NCBI GenBank assembly: GCA_021205245.1
Contig: JAJPXZ010000161.1
Span: 1 to 44,351 of the forward strand
DNA length: 44,351 nucleotides
Direction: 5' to 3'
From: Planctomycetaceae bacterium
GTDB taxonomy: Bacteria; Planctomycetota; SZUA-567
The notes below the pieces were generated by a model. It made no database searches. It was not told where the DNA came from and worked only from the letters and a program-made list of their open reading frames with translations. Below are positions 7,931 through 16,203 of this stretch, in pieces. The position numbers and the translations under genes were made by a program. Numbering within the stretch: the stretch's first letter is position 1; the number at the start of each line of letters is the position of its first letter.

Positions 7931-9550
7931 TTATAGTCGCCGGAAACTCTCGGCCGTTTTGCTGACGTGGCGAACCTGCCTGAATGCCAGCGTCATCGAG
8001 GTGCCGACGCCTTTTTCCGAATCCACCGTCATGCCGCCTCCGTAGTTTTCCACAATTCCACGAATCAAACGCAGCCCCGTTCCCCGGTGGATACCTTTGG
8101 TGGTGTAGCCAGGTCGGGCAATACGTTCCAGTTCTTCAGGCGATAACCCGGTGCCGGTATCGTCCAGGCTGATCTGTAAGGCGTGCTCATTTTCATTGAT
8201 CAGCAAGGCGATTTCAGCCTCCCCCTCGGCCTCTCCCCGTTCTTGTATAGCGTCAATCGAGTTTTCGACAAGGTTACCCACGATGGTTATCAGAGCCGTG
8301 GTAGGGAGAAAGCGGCTGCGGCGGGGAATGGCGCTGTCGCTCCTGACATGCATCCGTATTCCCAGTTCGTTGCAGCGGTTTATCTTGCCCAGGATCAATG
8401 CCGCCAGGGTCTGGTTTTCAATCGTCTTGGTCATGGTGGTGATGGTCGCACTTTGTACGTGGCTTATATCCATGATATAACGTTTGGCTTCATCCACATT
8501 GCCGCCTTGAAGAAGCCCGAGTATCACATGCAGGCGGTTCATGAATTCATGGGTGTTGGCCCGGAGGGCATCGAGCAAATGATTGACCCCGGTCAGCTGC
8601 TCGGCCATTCTGGTGACTTCGGAATGGTCGCGCATGATCGCCATGGCGCCGATGAGCCGATGTTTGCGGTTCAGTGGCATCCGACTATAAAGAATGCTTT
8701 CATCGCCAAGCGTGATGGCGAGGTTGTCGTCCTTAGCGCCGCCGAGGCTCTCCTTAAGACCAATCTGGGGAATGATGCTGTCGACGTCCTTGCCACGCAT
8801 GGTCTCTTCGCTGATACCCAAAATCCTCTCGGTTGCGCTGTTCGCTAAAATTATCGACCCGTGTTCGTCCACCGCCAGCAGACCCTCCTCCAATGAATCC
8901 ATCACCTCACCGCGTTGTACAAAGAATCTGGCAAGCTGATCCGGTTCATAGCCGAGAAGGGATCGTTTGATGCTCATGGTCAAGATTCCGGCCGCCAGGC
9001 CGCCTACCAAAAGAACAATAGCCAGTGTCTGTAGATTGACGCGGAGCACATTGGCTTTCAGTGAATCGAGATTGGACATAAGCATGCTGACATGTGCAAA
9101 GCCGAGTTGCGTGCCGTCATGGTCGAAGATCGGATAAAAGTACCGACTCTGAAAGCCAAGAGTTCCCACAGCCTGGGACAGATAATGTTCGCCCTGCAAT
9201 GCACGCCCTTCATCGCCGCCGAAGAAGGCTTGGCCCACCCGTGAGCGGTCGGGATGGTAAAGCCTGATTGAGTGCATGTCGGCAAGGGTGATGACGTCGA
9301 CATTGTTTTGACTGGCAATGACGGCGTCCAGGAATGAGTCAAGCTCGGGCGTGCTTTCTCCTGTTTTCAGGGCGGTGATAATCGGCTCGCTCGTCGCTAA
9401 AATATGGGCCATATTGTGCAGGTTCTGTTCCTGGCTCATTTCGAGCTGGTTGATGCTGTACCGCACCGACAGCGCCACTGTCAGGATAAGCATCGTCGCG
9501 ACCATGATGACGTCCAGGAGAAGCATTTTAGACAACAGCGTTGTTTTCAT
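7931..9550 (-). CDS. maeK: CitA/DcuS-family sensor histidine kinase, malate type
   Basis: A 539-residue inner-membrane kinase. TM1 is at ~8-29, a periplasmic Cache-type ligand domain at ~33-170, and TM2 at ~175-196. A cytoplasmic PAS domain (~215-320) is followed by the Spo0B-like histidine box THEFMNRLHVILGLLQGG and an HATPase domain with N box NLVENSIDAI, G1 DDTGTGLS and G2 GTGLRLI. CitA/DcuS family kinases sense C4-dicarboxylates or citrate outside the membrane. The adjacent transporter and malic enzyme argue for L-malate or a close relative. The ribosome binding site is weak (GAAAGA), so translation may be modest. Confidence 0.88.
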   Translation of the reverse strand: MKTTLLSKMLLLDVIMVATMLILTVALSVRYSINQLEMSQEQNLHNMAHILATSEPIITALKTGESTPELDSFLDAVIASQNNVDVITLADMHSIRLYHPDRSRVGQAFFGGDEGRALQGEHYLSQAVGTLGFQSRYFYPIFDHDGTQLGFAHVSMLMSNLDSLKANVLRVNLQTLAIVLLVGGLAAGILTMSIKRSLLGYEPDQLARFFVQRGEVMDSLEEGLLAVDEHGSIILANSATERILGISEETMRGKDVDSIIPQIGLKESLGGAKDDNLAITLGDESILYSRMPLNRKHRLIGAMAIMRDHSEVTRMAEQLTGVNHLLDALRANTHEFMNRLHVILGLLQGGNVDEAKRYIMDISHVQSATITTMTKTIENQTLAALILGKINRCNELGIRMHVRSDSAIPRRSRFLPTTALITIVGNLVENSIDAIQERGEAEGEAEIALLINENEHALQISLDDTGTGLSPEELERIARPGYTTKGIHRGTGLRLIRGIVENYGGGMTVDSEKGVGTSMTLAFRQVRHVSKTAESFRRL

Positions 9551-9833
9551 GGCGGCATTCTTTCAATCGACGTCCAGTGGGTTACTCATGTGGTGGCGGT
9601 AGGTGGAGCGCCTGCAGGGCTTGGTACGCTTGGGCGGTGTGCTGTAAGCATCCGCCTTACCTTATTCTATTGTAACATGTGGTGCGGCCACGGCTTGGTT
9701 TTTTTACTTTCAAAAGGTTTTTATACTTATCCATGTCCGGCTGCGTTCCCATTACCGGGTATAAAGAAAGTGGCGGTTCGGTTTTCATTCACACGATCTT
9801 CCGTTCCTTTTCCCGGATTGAGGAGGCAGCCCC
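9551..9833. other. Control region between maeKR and maePE
   Basis: A 283-bp divergent spacer. Its last ~120 bp contain an AT-rich block (TTTTTTACTTTC, AAAAGG, TTTTTATACTT, about 9700-9732) that could hold the carrier promoter and the regulator's AT-rich sites. No clean -35/-10 pair with normal spacing was found. GAGGAGG lies just before the carrier start. Confidence 0.4.
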
Positions 9834-11171
9834 ATGAGCAGCATTTCCATTCTCGAACAGGTAGAGACGCGCAAAGCACCCGTTTTTCAAATATATGGCA
9901 TGTCCTGGCCGTATTTCGCGATTTTCACTGCGGTGGTGCTGGGCGCAATTTTTCTGGGTAAGCTGCCGGAAGGCATGGTTGGCGCATTTCCGGTGATGAT
10001 AATTCTTGGAGCAGTCTTCAACCTTATCGGCGACAAGACCCCGTTCATCAGCACTTTTCTCGGTGGCGGTGCTATTGTGGCCATTTTTGGATCAGCCGCC
10101 TTGTCGACATTCGGCCTGTTGCCGGAAGTGACCCTGAGCACCATGACCCAGTTCATGAAGGGGGGCGGTTTCCTTGATTTCTATATCGCATCGCTGATCA
10201 CCGGTTCGATTATGGGTATGAACCGCAAGCTTTTGATCAAGGCCGCTCTCCGCTATCTCCCGGTGATTATTGGCGGTGTTGCCGTTTCACTTATCGCTGT
10301 GGCACTCTGCGGCGCTCTGACCGGCTATGGCGCCAAGAAAGCGGTTTTCTTTATCGCAATCCCCATCATGGGTGGCGGTATGGGAGCGGGAGCCGTTCCT
10401 CTGGCCAAGATTTTCGGCGAGGGGTTAAAGACAGATCCGGCGGCCATGCTTTCTGTCATGGTGCCTGCCGTCGCACTTGGCAATGCCTTGGCGATTGTCT
10501 TTGGCGGTCTTTTGAATCGCGTGGGACAGCGGTGCAAATCGTTGACCGGCAACGGCCAGTTGATGGTCGTCAGCGAGAAGAAAACGGACGCCGCCACCGC
10601 TCAGGAGCGTGAGGATGAACAGTCGCGGGATAAGTTGGACTTAACCAGGATGGGGGCAGGGCTTTTGGTCGCTACCAGCTTTTTCGCCCTTGGTTCGGTA
10701 TTGAATTATCTTTTCCCGGCAGTGCACGGCTATGCGTGGATGATTCTCTCGGTGGCTGTGGTCAAGGCACTTGGTCTCTTGCCGCAAAAGTTCGAAACCT
10801 GTTGTTACCAGTGGTTCCAGTTTGTGATGAATAACCTCACCGGCGTTCTTTTGGTCGGCATCGGCATTGCCTACACAAACCTGAACGAAGTGGCGGCCGC
10901 GTTTTCGCCTCAATACCTCTTGCTCGTTACCGTGACGGTTGTCGGCGCGATTATTGGCTCCGGGTTAATGGGCAGAGTGGTTGGCTTCTTCGCCATCGAA
11001 TCTTCCATAACCGGCGGGCTGTGCATGGCCAATATGGGCGGCACCGGCGACGTCGCTGTACTATCGGCCGCGAAGCGGATGGAGCTGATGCCTTTTGCAC
11101 AAGTATCATCGCGAATCGGCGGCGCATTTATGCTCATTCTTTCCAGCATCATACTACAACTTTGGGCCTGA
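9834..11171 (+). CDS. maeP: 2-hydroxycarboxylate transporter (2HCT family)
   Basis: A 445-residue polytopic inner-membrane carrier of the 2HCT family (CitS, MaeN, MaeP), about the normal length. Membrane segments alternate through the protein. The two re-entrant-loop motifs are visible as GGGMGAGAVPLAKIFGE near residue 180 and ANMGGTGDVAVLSAAKRM near 400. Such carriers take up malate, citrate or related 2-hydroxyacids by Na+ or H+ symport, or exchange them for product. Next to it is a malic enzyme and, divergently, a CitA/CitB two-component system, so malate is the likely substrate. The start is supported by GAGGAGG. The gap to the malic enzyme is 45 nt, one operon. Confidence 0.9.
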   Translation: MSSISILEQVETRKAPVFQIYGMSWPYFAIFTAVVLGAIFLGKLPEGMVGAFPVMIILGAVFNLIGDKTPFISTFLGGGAIVAIFGSAALSTFGLLPEVTLSTMTQFMKGGGFLDFYIASLITGSIMGMNRKLLIKAALRYLPVIIGGVAVSLIAVALCGALTGYGAKKAVFFIAIPIMGGGMGAGAVPLAKIFGEGLKTDPAAMLSVMVPAVALGNALAIVFGGLLNRVGQRCKSLTGNGQLMVVSEKKTDAATAQEREDEQSRDKLDLTRMGAGLLVATSFFALGSVLNYLFPAVHGYAWMILSVAVVKALGLLPQKFETCCYQWFQFVMNNLTGVLLVGIGIAYTNLNEVAAAFSPQYLLLVTVTVVGAIIGSGLMGRVVGFFAIESSITGGLCMANMGGTGDVAVLSAAKRMELMPFAQVSSRIGGAFMLILSSIILQLWA

Positions 11172-11216
11172 GTTCAAAGTCTGCGCCAATCGATACCTAC
11201 CCACAAGGAGTCCATT

Positions 11217-12404
11217 GTGAACTATGCCCAAGAATCACTCAAGACCCACCGCCAGTGGAAAGGCAAACTGGAGACGATACCCAAAATGGACGTGTGGAAT
11301 CAAGAAGCCCTGTCCATTGCGTATACACCGGGTGTGGCCGAGCCGTGTCTGGCTATCCAGAGAGATCCGAAACAGAGCTACGAATTGACCGGTCGCGGCA
11401 ACACGGTGGCAGTGGTGACCGATGGCACCGCCGTATTGGGCCTGGGCGATATCGGGCCCGAGGCGGGCATGCCGGTCATGGAAGGAAAGTGCGTGTTGTT
11501 CAAAGCATTTGGCGGCATCGACGCGGTGCCGCTGTGCATCCGCTCCACCAATGTGGATGAAATCGTCGACACGGTCGCGCTTTTGGCCGGCAGCTTCGGC
11601 GGCATAAACCTGGAGGACATCGCCGCGCCGCGCTGTTTTGAAATCGAGCGGCGTCTGAAAGAGCGGTGCGATATTCCGGTTTTCCATGACGACCAGCATG
11701 GCACAGCCGTTGTTACCCTTGCCGCCATGCTGAATGCGTTAAAGCTGGTTGGCAAAAAGCTCGAAACCGCTCGCGTCGTCACCTGCGGTGCGGGAGCGGC
11801 CGGCGTCGCCATCATCAAGTTGTTAATGGCGGTTGGGTTGAAGGAAGTGGTGATGTGCGATAGACAGGGTGCAATTTACGCAGGGCGGAGCAACCTCACC
11901 ACCGAGAAAGCGGAAATGGCGATTATTTCCAATCTGCATATGAAAACGGGTGGTCTTGCCGACGTCATCAGGGGCGCCGATGTTTTTATCGGTGTTTCGG
12001 GTCCGGGGACGCTCAGTCAGGAAATGGTTGCCAGTATGGCGGCCAAGGCGATTGTGTTCCCCATGTCCAATCCCGTACCGGAAATCATGCCCGATTTGGC
12101 CCTGCAGGCCGGAGCGGCTGTCATCGGAACCGGGCGCAGCGATTTCCCCAACCAGATCAACAACGTCCTGGCGTTTCCGGGGATTTTCCGTGGTGTGCTC
12201 GATACACGCGCGAGCGACATCAACGATGAGATGAAGATCGCCGCCGCCATCGCGATTGCTGGATTGGTAAAGGACGACGAATTAACCCCGGAATACATAA
12301 TTCCCGCCGCCTACGACAAGCGCGTGAGGAACGCCGTTGCCGAAGCCGTCGCCGATGCGGCTATCAAAACCGGTGTCGCCCGTGCAGTCGCGCAGCCGGC
12401 GTAA
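11217..12404 (+). CDS. maeE: NAD(P)-dependent malic enzyme
   Basis: A 395-residue cytosolic malic enzyme that decarboxylates L-malate to pyruvate with NAD(P) reduction. Key motifs: IAYTPGVAEPC (catalytic Tyr), FHDDQHGTAVV (metal and substrate), GAGAAGVAII (nucleotide fold) and SNPVPEI. It is the short form without the phosphotransacetylase-like tail of MaeB. It uses a GTG start with AAGGAG 6 nt upstream. Together with the 2HCT carrier it turns imported malate into pyruvate, the same product reached from D-alanine in the hydroxyproline module. A strong terminator follows directly. Confidence 0.93.
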   Translation: MNYAQESLKTHRQWKGKLETIPKMDVWNQEALSIAYTPGVAEPCLAIQRDPKQSYELTGRGNTVAVVTDGTAVLGLGDIGPEAGMPVMEGKCVLFKAFGGIDAVPLCIRSTNVDEIVDTVALLAGSFGGINLEDIAAPRCFEIERRLKERCDIPVFHDDQHGTAVVTLAAMLNALKLVGKKLETARVVTCGAGAAGVAIIKLLMAVGLKEVVMCDRQGAIYAGRSNLTTEKAEMAIISNLHMKTGGLADVIRGADVFIGVSGPGTLSQEMVASMAAKAIVFPMSNPVPEIMPDLALQAGAAVIGTGRSDFPNQINNVLAFPGIFRGVLDTRASDINDEMKIAAAIAIAGLVKDDELTPEYIIPAAYDKRVRNAVAEAVADAAIKTGVARAVAQPA

Positions 12405-12429
12405 AAGTGCGCCTTACTCGTTATACGAT

Positions 12430-12465
12430 AATGACCGCAACCGAAGAGGTTGCGGTCATTTTTTT
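12430..12465 (+). terminator. Rho-independent terminator of maePE
   Basis: Perfect 13-bp stem AATGACCGCAACC/GGTTGCGGTCATT with loop GAAGA, followed by a T run (12461-12465). It separates the convergent malic enzyme and TRAP genes. Confidence 0.92.
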
Positions 12466-12498
12466 ATCGTGACTCGACGAAGCAACGCGTCAGCCAGC

Positions 12499-13797
12499 TT
12501 ACAGCATCTTCGCCGCCCAGACGCCGAGCATGGGGAAGAGGACCATAAGGACGATGCCGATCACTTGTAAAGCCAGGAAAGGCAAGCCAGCTTTGTAGAT
12601 CCTCATCAGGGAAACATCTTCGGGCGTTATACCTTTTAGATAAAAGAGCGAGAGGCCGAAGGGCGGGGAAATATAGGCGCATTGCAACAAGGTCATGAAA
12701 ATGATGCCCCACCATAACGGTTCAAAACCCAACTTGACTATGATTGGCGTGACGATCGGGGCGGCCAGCATAATGAGGCCGGCTGTTTCCAAAAACATGC
12801 CGAGGAAAAAAATGAACATCATGGAAGCAAAAAGAGCGCCCCATTTTCCGCCGGGCATTTGCAGAGCTAGTTCCATGATCATCCGGTTACCGCCGATTCC
12901 GGCGAAAATCGAGCCGAAAGAATTGGCGCATGCCACCATCCAGGCCACCATGGCGGAAAGCTTGATTGTGGCGATGGCGCTATCCTTGAAGATCGCCCAT
13001 GAAAAGCGCTTGCAGACCATGTTGAATATAACCGCTCCCAGCGCGCCGACCGCCGCCCCTTCGGTGGGAGTGGTCACGCCGGTCAAGATAGCACCGAGAC
13101 AGGTAACGATCAACGCGGTCGGTAAAATCAGGGCTTTGAGTGACTGGAATTTTTCTCGTATTGTGGCTCGCTCCGAAGGCGGCAGGGAGGGGCATAGGTT
13201 TTTATTGAGCAAACAGCGCACAAAAATGTACACGCAGTAAAGAAAGACCAGCAAGAGTCCCGCCGAAATTCCGGAAGCGAACAAGCCGCCCACGGATACG
13301 GAACAGACCGCGCCGTAGATGATCATATTGAGGCTGGGCGGGATCAATTGCCCCAAAGTGCCGCCGGCCAACACCGACCCCAGGCTTATGCTGCGGTCGT
13401 ATTTATAGCGATCCATCTGCGGCAGCGCGATAAGGCCCATGCCGATGATCCCGGCGGCCACGACCCCCGATACCGCACCGATGATGGCGCCCACAATGAT
13501 CGAAGCCATGGCCAGGCCGCCGCGAACCGGGCCGGACCATTTGTAAAACGCGTTATACAAATCCTCGACCAGGGTCGATTTTTCCAGCATCATGGCCATG
13601 AAAACGAAGAGCGGCACCGCCATGAGGGTGAAATTGTTCATCGTCCCCCAGGTGGATTGAATCAGGGACATCATCCCGTTGGTGCCCCATAATAAATAGG
13701 CGAAGCACGCGGCAACGGAAGCGAGCGCAAACGATATGGGAACGCCGCACACAAACAGGCCGAACAGCAAGACGAACATCAGCATTGGCAGAAACAT
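12499..13797 (-). CDS. dctM: TRAP transporter large permease (DctM family)
   Basis: A 432-residue inner-membrane subunit that carries the substrate path of a TRAP secondary transporter. About 12 hydrophobic segments are visible, with typical stretches FALASVAACF, GAVSGVVAAGIIGMG, IPPSLNMIIYGAV and PPFGLSLFYLKG. Length is normal. It starts 1 nt after the DctQ stop codon, with AAGGGGGT overlapping that stop, so translation is probably coupled. Energy comes from an ion gradient (Na+ in known cases). Substrate is set by DctP and is not known. Confidence 0.93.
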   Translation of the reverse strand: MFLPMLMFVLLFGLFVCGVPISFALASVAACFAYLLWGTNGMMSLIQSTWGTMNNFTLMAVPLFVFMAMMLEKSTLVEDLYNAFYKWSGPVRGGLAMASIIVGAIIGAVSGVVAAGIIGMGLIALPQMDRYKYDRSISLGSVLAGGTLGQLIPPSLNMIIYGAVCSVSVGGLFASGISAGLLLVFLYCVYIFVRCLLNKNLCPSLPPSERATIREKFQSLKALILPTALIVTCLGAILTGVTTPTEGAAVGALGAVIFNMVCKRFSWAIFKDSAIATIKLSAMVAWMVACANSFGSIFAGIGGNRMIMELALQMPGGKWGALFASMMFIFFLGMFLETAGLIMLAAPIVTPIIVKLGFEPLWWGIIFMTLLQCAYISPPFGLSLFYLKGITPEDVSLMRIYKAGLPFLALQVIGIVLMVLFPMLGVWAAKML

Positions 13798-13798
13798 G

Positions 13799-14305
13799 TT
13801 ACCCCCTTTTCTTCTGCCGCAGAAAAACGACCTGCTTCAACAGCTCGGCCGAACACTGCAAAGCGAACAGCACTGCGGAAAAAGGCACGAACCATTTAAA
13901 CCACCAGATCTGGGGATTCCATTCAGTGCCGTGAATAGAGCGTTCCAGGATCACTGTTGACTTATAGGCCCACAAGCTACCGAGATAGATGGTGACGGCC
14001 AAAACCGAGAGAATCACCAACTGGCCGAAAATTTCCATCAAGGCTCTGCCAGTCGGGGGCAGATGCGAGGTCAAGACATCCACGTTGACATGGCTTTTGT
14101 GCAGGTGGGCGAAGGCGCCGCCGCCGATACAATAGATTCCGAAAATGAACAAAGCCATTTCGAATCCCCACGGTACCGATGTCTTGAACCAATACCGCAT
14201 GACCGCCGTATAGAGGACCACGGCTATCATCGGGATGATAAGAAGTGCCAACACCTTCCCGATGACGTTTGTAAATGAATCAACTGCTTTAATAAATGTT
14301 TCCAT
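13799..14305 (-). CDS. dctQ: TRAP transporter small permease (DctQ family)
   Basis: A 168-residue membrane protein with four hydrophobic segments (about 17-38, 52-72, 92-112 and 130-150) and the family stretch WGFEMALFIFGIYCIGGGAF. The start is set at 14305 with GGAGG close upstream; an open frame runs further into the dctP-dctQ spacer but has no site. It pairs with DctM to form the membrane complex. It lies behind a hairpin after dctP, so expect less of it than of the binding protein. Confidence 0.9.
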   Translation of the reverse strand: METFIKAVDSFTNVIGKVLALLIIPMIAVVLYTAVMRYWFKTSVPWGFEMALFIFGIYCIGGGAFAHLHKSHVNVDVLTSHLPPTGRALMEIFGQLVILSVLAVTIYLGSLWAYKSTVILERSIHGTEWNPQIWWFKWFVPFSAVLFALQCSAELLKQVVFLRQKKRG

Positions 14306-14354
14306 ACAGTCCTCCAGAAGCTTGGGCGCTTGCATCACGACTCCCAAGAGGGCT

Positions 14355-14391
14355 GTTCCCCCGGGATGCGACATGATCGCTCCGGGGGAAC
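14355..14391 (-). other. Intra-operon hairpin between dctP and dctQ
   Basis: GTTCCCCCGG (14355-14364) pairs with CCGGGGGAAC (14382-14391) around a 17-nt loop, with no T tract. Such hairpins after binding-protein genes protect the upstream message or reduce read-through, so DctP outnumbers the membrane subunits. Confidence 0.7.
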
Positions 14392-14402
14392 GGCGTCTAT
14401 TC

Positions 14403-15473
14403 TCAGGGATTAAAGCCCAGCATGGCGGCTTCTTTTTGATAGCCCAATTCATCCAAAACCTGTGCATAGGAGTCGATGTACTCCTTGACCAGCGGATCCT
14501 TTTCAGCCATTTCCAGCATCAGATCGGTACCGTCCTGTCGGATGCGGGCAACATCTTCCGGCGACAGATAAATGATTTCGATGCCTTTATCGATCCAGCT
14601 TTGCTTGGCGATTTCGTTGCCCGCGCCGTAAGCCACGGCGCTTTTGTAGCGGGCCATGTCCCGGCAGGCGATAACGATAGCCTTGAGGTCTTCGGGCAAT
14701 TCGTTCCACGCATCCGGATTGACGATGAGGTCTTTATCATCGGTGGCATCGGTGTGGAGCGCCGGCTCGATGACATACTTGGTGACTTCATCAAAAGCCA
14801 TCTCTTTGTTGACCAGCCAATCGTTGTATTCGGCCGCGTCCACCGTTCCCAACTGCAGAGCCTGGTACACTTCCGGTGCGCTCAGATTCACGACAGATGC
14901 CCCCAGCCTGCTGTAAAAAAGGCCGCCAAGCCCGCCGGTGCGAATGTTCTTGCCCTTAAAGTCGTCATAGGTCCGAATCGCTGCGGTGCTGACCAGGATT
15001 TCCGGAGGCGCGTAGTCGAAGACGCCCAAAAACTTTACACCAAAGCGTTCATAGAGTTTTTCCATCAGCGGTTGCACTTTTTCGGTGCGGTAGAAATTCT
15101 CCTCAAACGTCTTGAGCGGTCCGCCGGGGCGGTTGGCATGAAGCGTGAACAGTTGGTGTTTGCTGCCCCAGAAGCCGGAGTAGAGCATACCCATCTGTAC
15201 CATGCCGTCGCGAATGGCGTCGAAACTCTCACTGTTCGGGAAAAGCACGCCGGCGCCATACGGTTCGATTATGAGCCGGCCGTTGGATGCTTTTTCTACC
15301 ATGTCGCAGAACGCCACCACCGTTTCAGTGTAACGTGAGGTACCCACTAGCTGATGGGTGACCGCTCTCCATCGGTACACCTTCTCCGCAGCCTGGGTCA
15401 GATCAGATCCCAGTACAAGCATCAGAGTAAAGGCGGCGATGAGGATTACCGGAAAATGTTTTTTGGGCATCAT
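14403..15473 (-). CDS. dctP: TRAP transporter substrate-binding protein (DctP family)
   Basis: A ~356-residue periplasmic solute receptor. It has a signal peptide (MPKKHFPVIL then a hydrophobic core) ending in TQAA near residue 27, with no lipobox. The DctP fold follows, with the family stretches LVGTSRYTETV, YGAGVLFPNSES, GKNIRTGG and LGTVDAAEYNDW. An ATG at 15482 is also in frame, but AGGA lies 8 nt before the ATG at 15473. The ligand of DctP proteins is usually an organic acid bound by a conserved Arg, here probably in IRTGG. Regulation is unclear; no sigma-54 site was found upstream. Confidence 0.9.
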   Translation of the reverse strand: MMPKKHFPVILIAAFTLMLVLGSDLTQAAEKVYRWRAVTHQLVGTSRYTETVVAFCDMVEKASNGRLIIEPYGAGVLFPNSESFDAIRDGMVQMGMLYSGFWGSKHQLFTLHANRPGGPLKTFEENFYRTEKVQPLMEKLYERFGVKFLGVFDYAPPEILVSTAAIRTYDDFKGKNIRTGGLGGLFYSRLGASVVNLSAPEVYQALQLGTVDAAEYNDWLVNKEMAFDEVTKYVIEPALHTDATDDKDLIVNPDAWNELPEDLKAIVIACRDMARYKSAVAYGAGNEIAKQSWIDKGIEIIYLSPEDVARIRQDGTDLMLEMAEKDPLVKEYIDSYAQVLDELGYQKEAAMLGFNP

Positions 15474-15990
15474 GAGTTCCATCCTATTTTGTCTGGAGTG
15501 CTATCGTTAAACGGACTTGATTCGATGCAAACGCAACTGAAGACCTTTGCAGTCCATAAAAGAAAATCTCCTCCTCTCTGCCATATCCCGAGAACTAGAA
15601 CATCCGGGACTTTCGGAAATCATTCCGCAGCCGGATCCAAAATGTATCGCTCATTTTTTAAGGGGAACGACTCGACTTTCCGTACACATCCATCCCGCAC
15701 CTGGGTAGTTCCGGTACTCGTATCATGGTGGAACCCATTCCTCTCCACTCCTGAAGAACCTGGCGATTTGGTTATATACCAGGGGACCTCCTACAAGAAT
15801 TCATCCAAAGCAGATCGATTCATTTGGATTTAAGCGCGTAGTCAATCATGGGGGATAGAGGCATGTGCAAACGTCAGTGAGCGCGAATGCACCGATGAGG
15901 GCTAAAGCAGAGCATAAGGTAGTGGCAAGGGAACGTCCTGTGACTCATTCATTATAAGCGCCTCAACCCGCTGTTGTCAAGTTATATTTG
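15474..15990. other. Long intergenic region, no gene seen
   Basis: About 500 bp between the divergent TRAP and P5C reductase transcripts. Open frames here lack ribosome binding sites and protein-like composition. I find no tRNA, riboswitch or repeat I can support. A TRAP promoter must lie here, but no clear -35/-10 or -24/-12 pair was found on the minus strand. Confidence 0.5.
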
Positions 15991-16001
15991 TTGTAAGACA
16001 A
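15991..16001. promoter_or_regulatory. TTGT-N3-ACAA dyad, possible GntR operator
   Basis: TTGTAAGACAA is a perfect dyad 33 bp upstream of the -35 box of the reductase promoter. It fits the loose TnGT-N-ACnA form of FadR-type GntR operators. Extra TTGT and ACAA half sites lie nearby. The GntR gene two genes away is the obvious candidate, but this is inference. Confidence 0.35.
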
Positions 16002-16034
16002 TGAGTACAATAAAATTCATTCCTTTCCTGCCGT

Positions 16035-16063
16035 TTGACAAAGGACTTACCGCAATATATAAT
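16035..16063 (+). promoter_or_regulatory. Perfect consensus sigma-70 promoter
   Basis: TTGACA (16035-16040), exactly 17 bp, TATAAT (16058-16063). Both boxes match the consensus in full. The leader to the reductase start is about 130 nt, long enough for further control. No structured RNA was recognised in it. Confidence 0.85.
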
Positions 16064-16203
16064 GATGAAGTATCTGATGACTGACAACGGATACATAGAA
16101 AATTGCTTGCAAGGCACCAGGAGCAAACAATTCAACCCGGGGAAATATGGTTTCATTCTTTTGGATGGCGTGCTTCGTGGGACGCGAGAGGAAGGGTCTC
16201 TTC

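Noticed and set aside
9700-9732. Possible sigma-70 promoter in the AT-rich block before the 2HCT carrier
   Set aside because: TTGGTT and TATACT are 21 bp apart, too far for a confident call.
15500-15530. GG and GC pair upstream of dctP resembling a sigma-54 promoter on the minus strand
   Set aside because: The spacing is 9 nt rather than 10, and the boxes match poorly.
15354-15833. A 159-codon plus-strand frame upstream of proC
   Set aside because: It begins inside dctP on the other strand, has no site and no recognisable domain.
15640-15960. Possible T-box or other structured RNA suggested by GGTGGAACCC-like words
   Set aside because: No matching stem, specifier loop or terminator was found in the right order on either strand.
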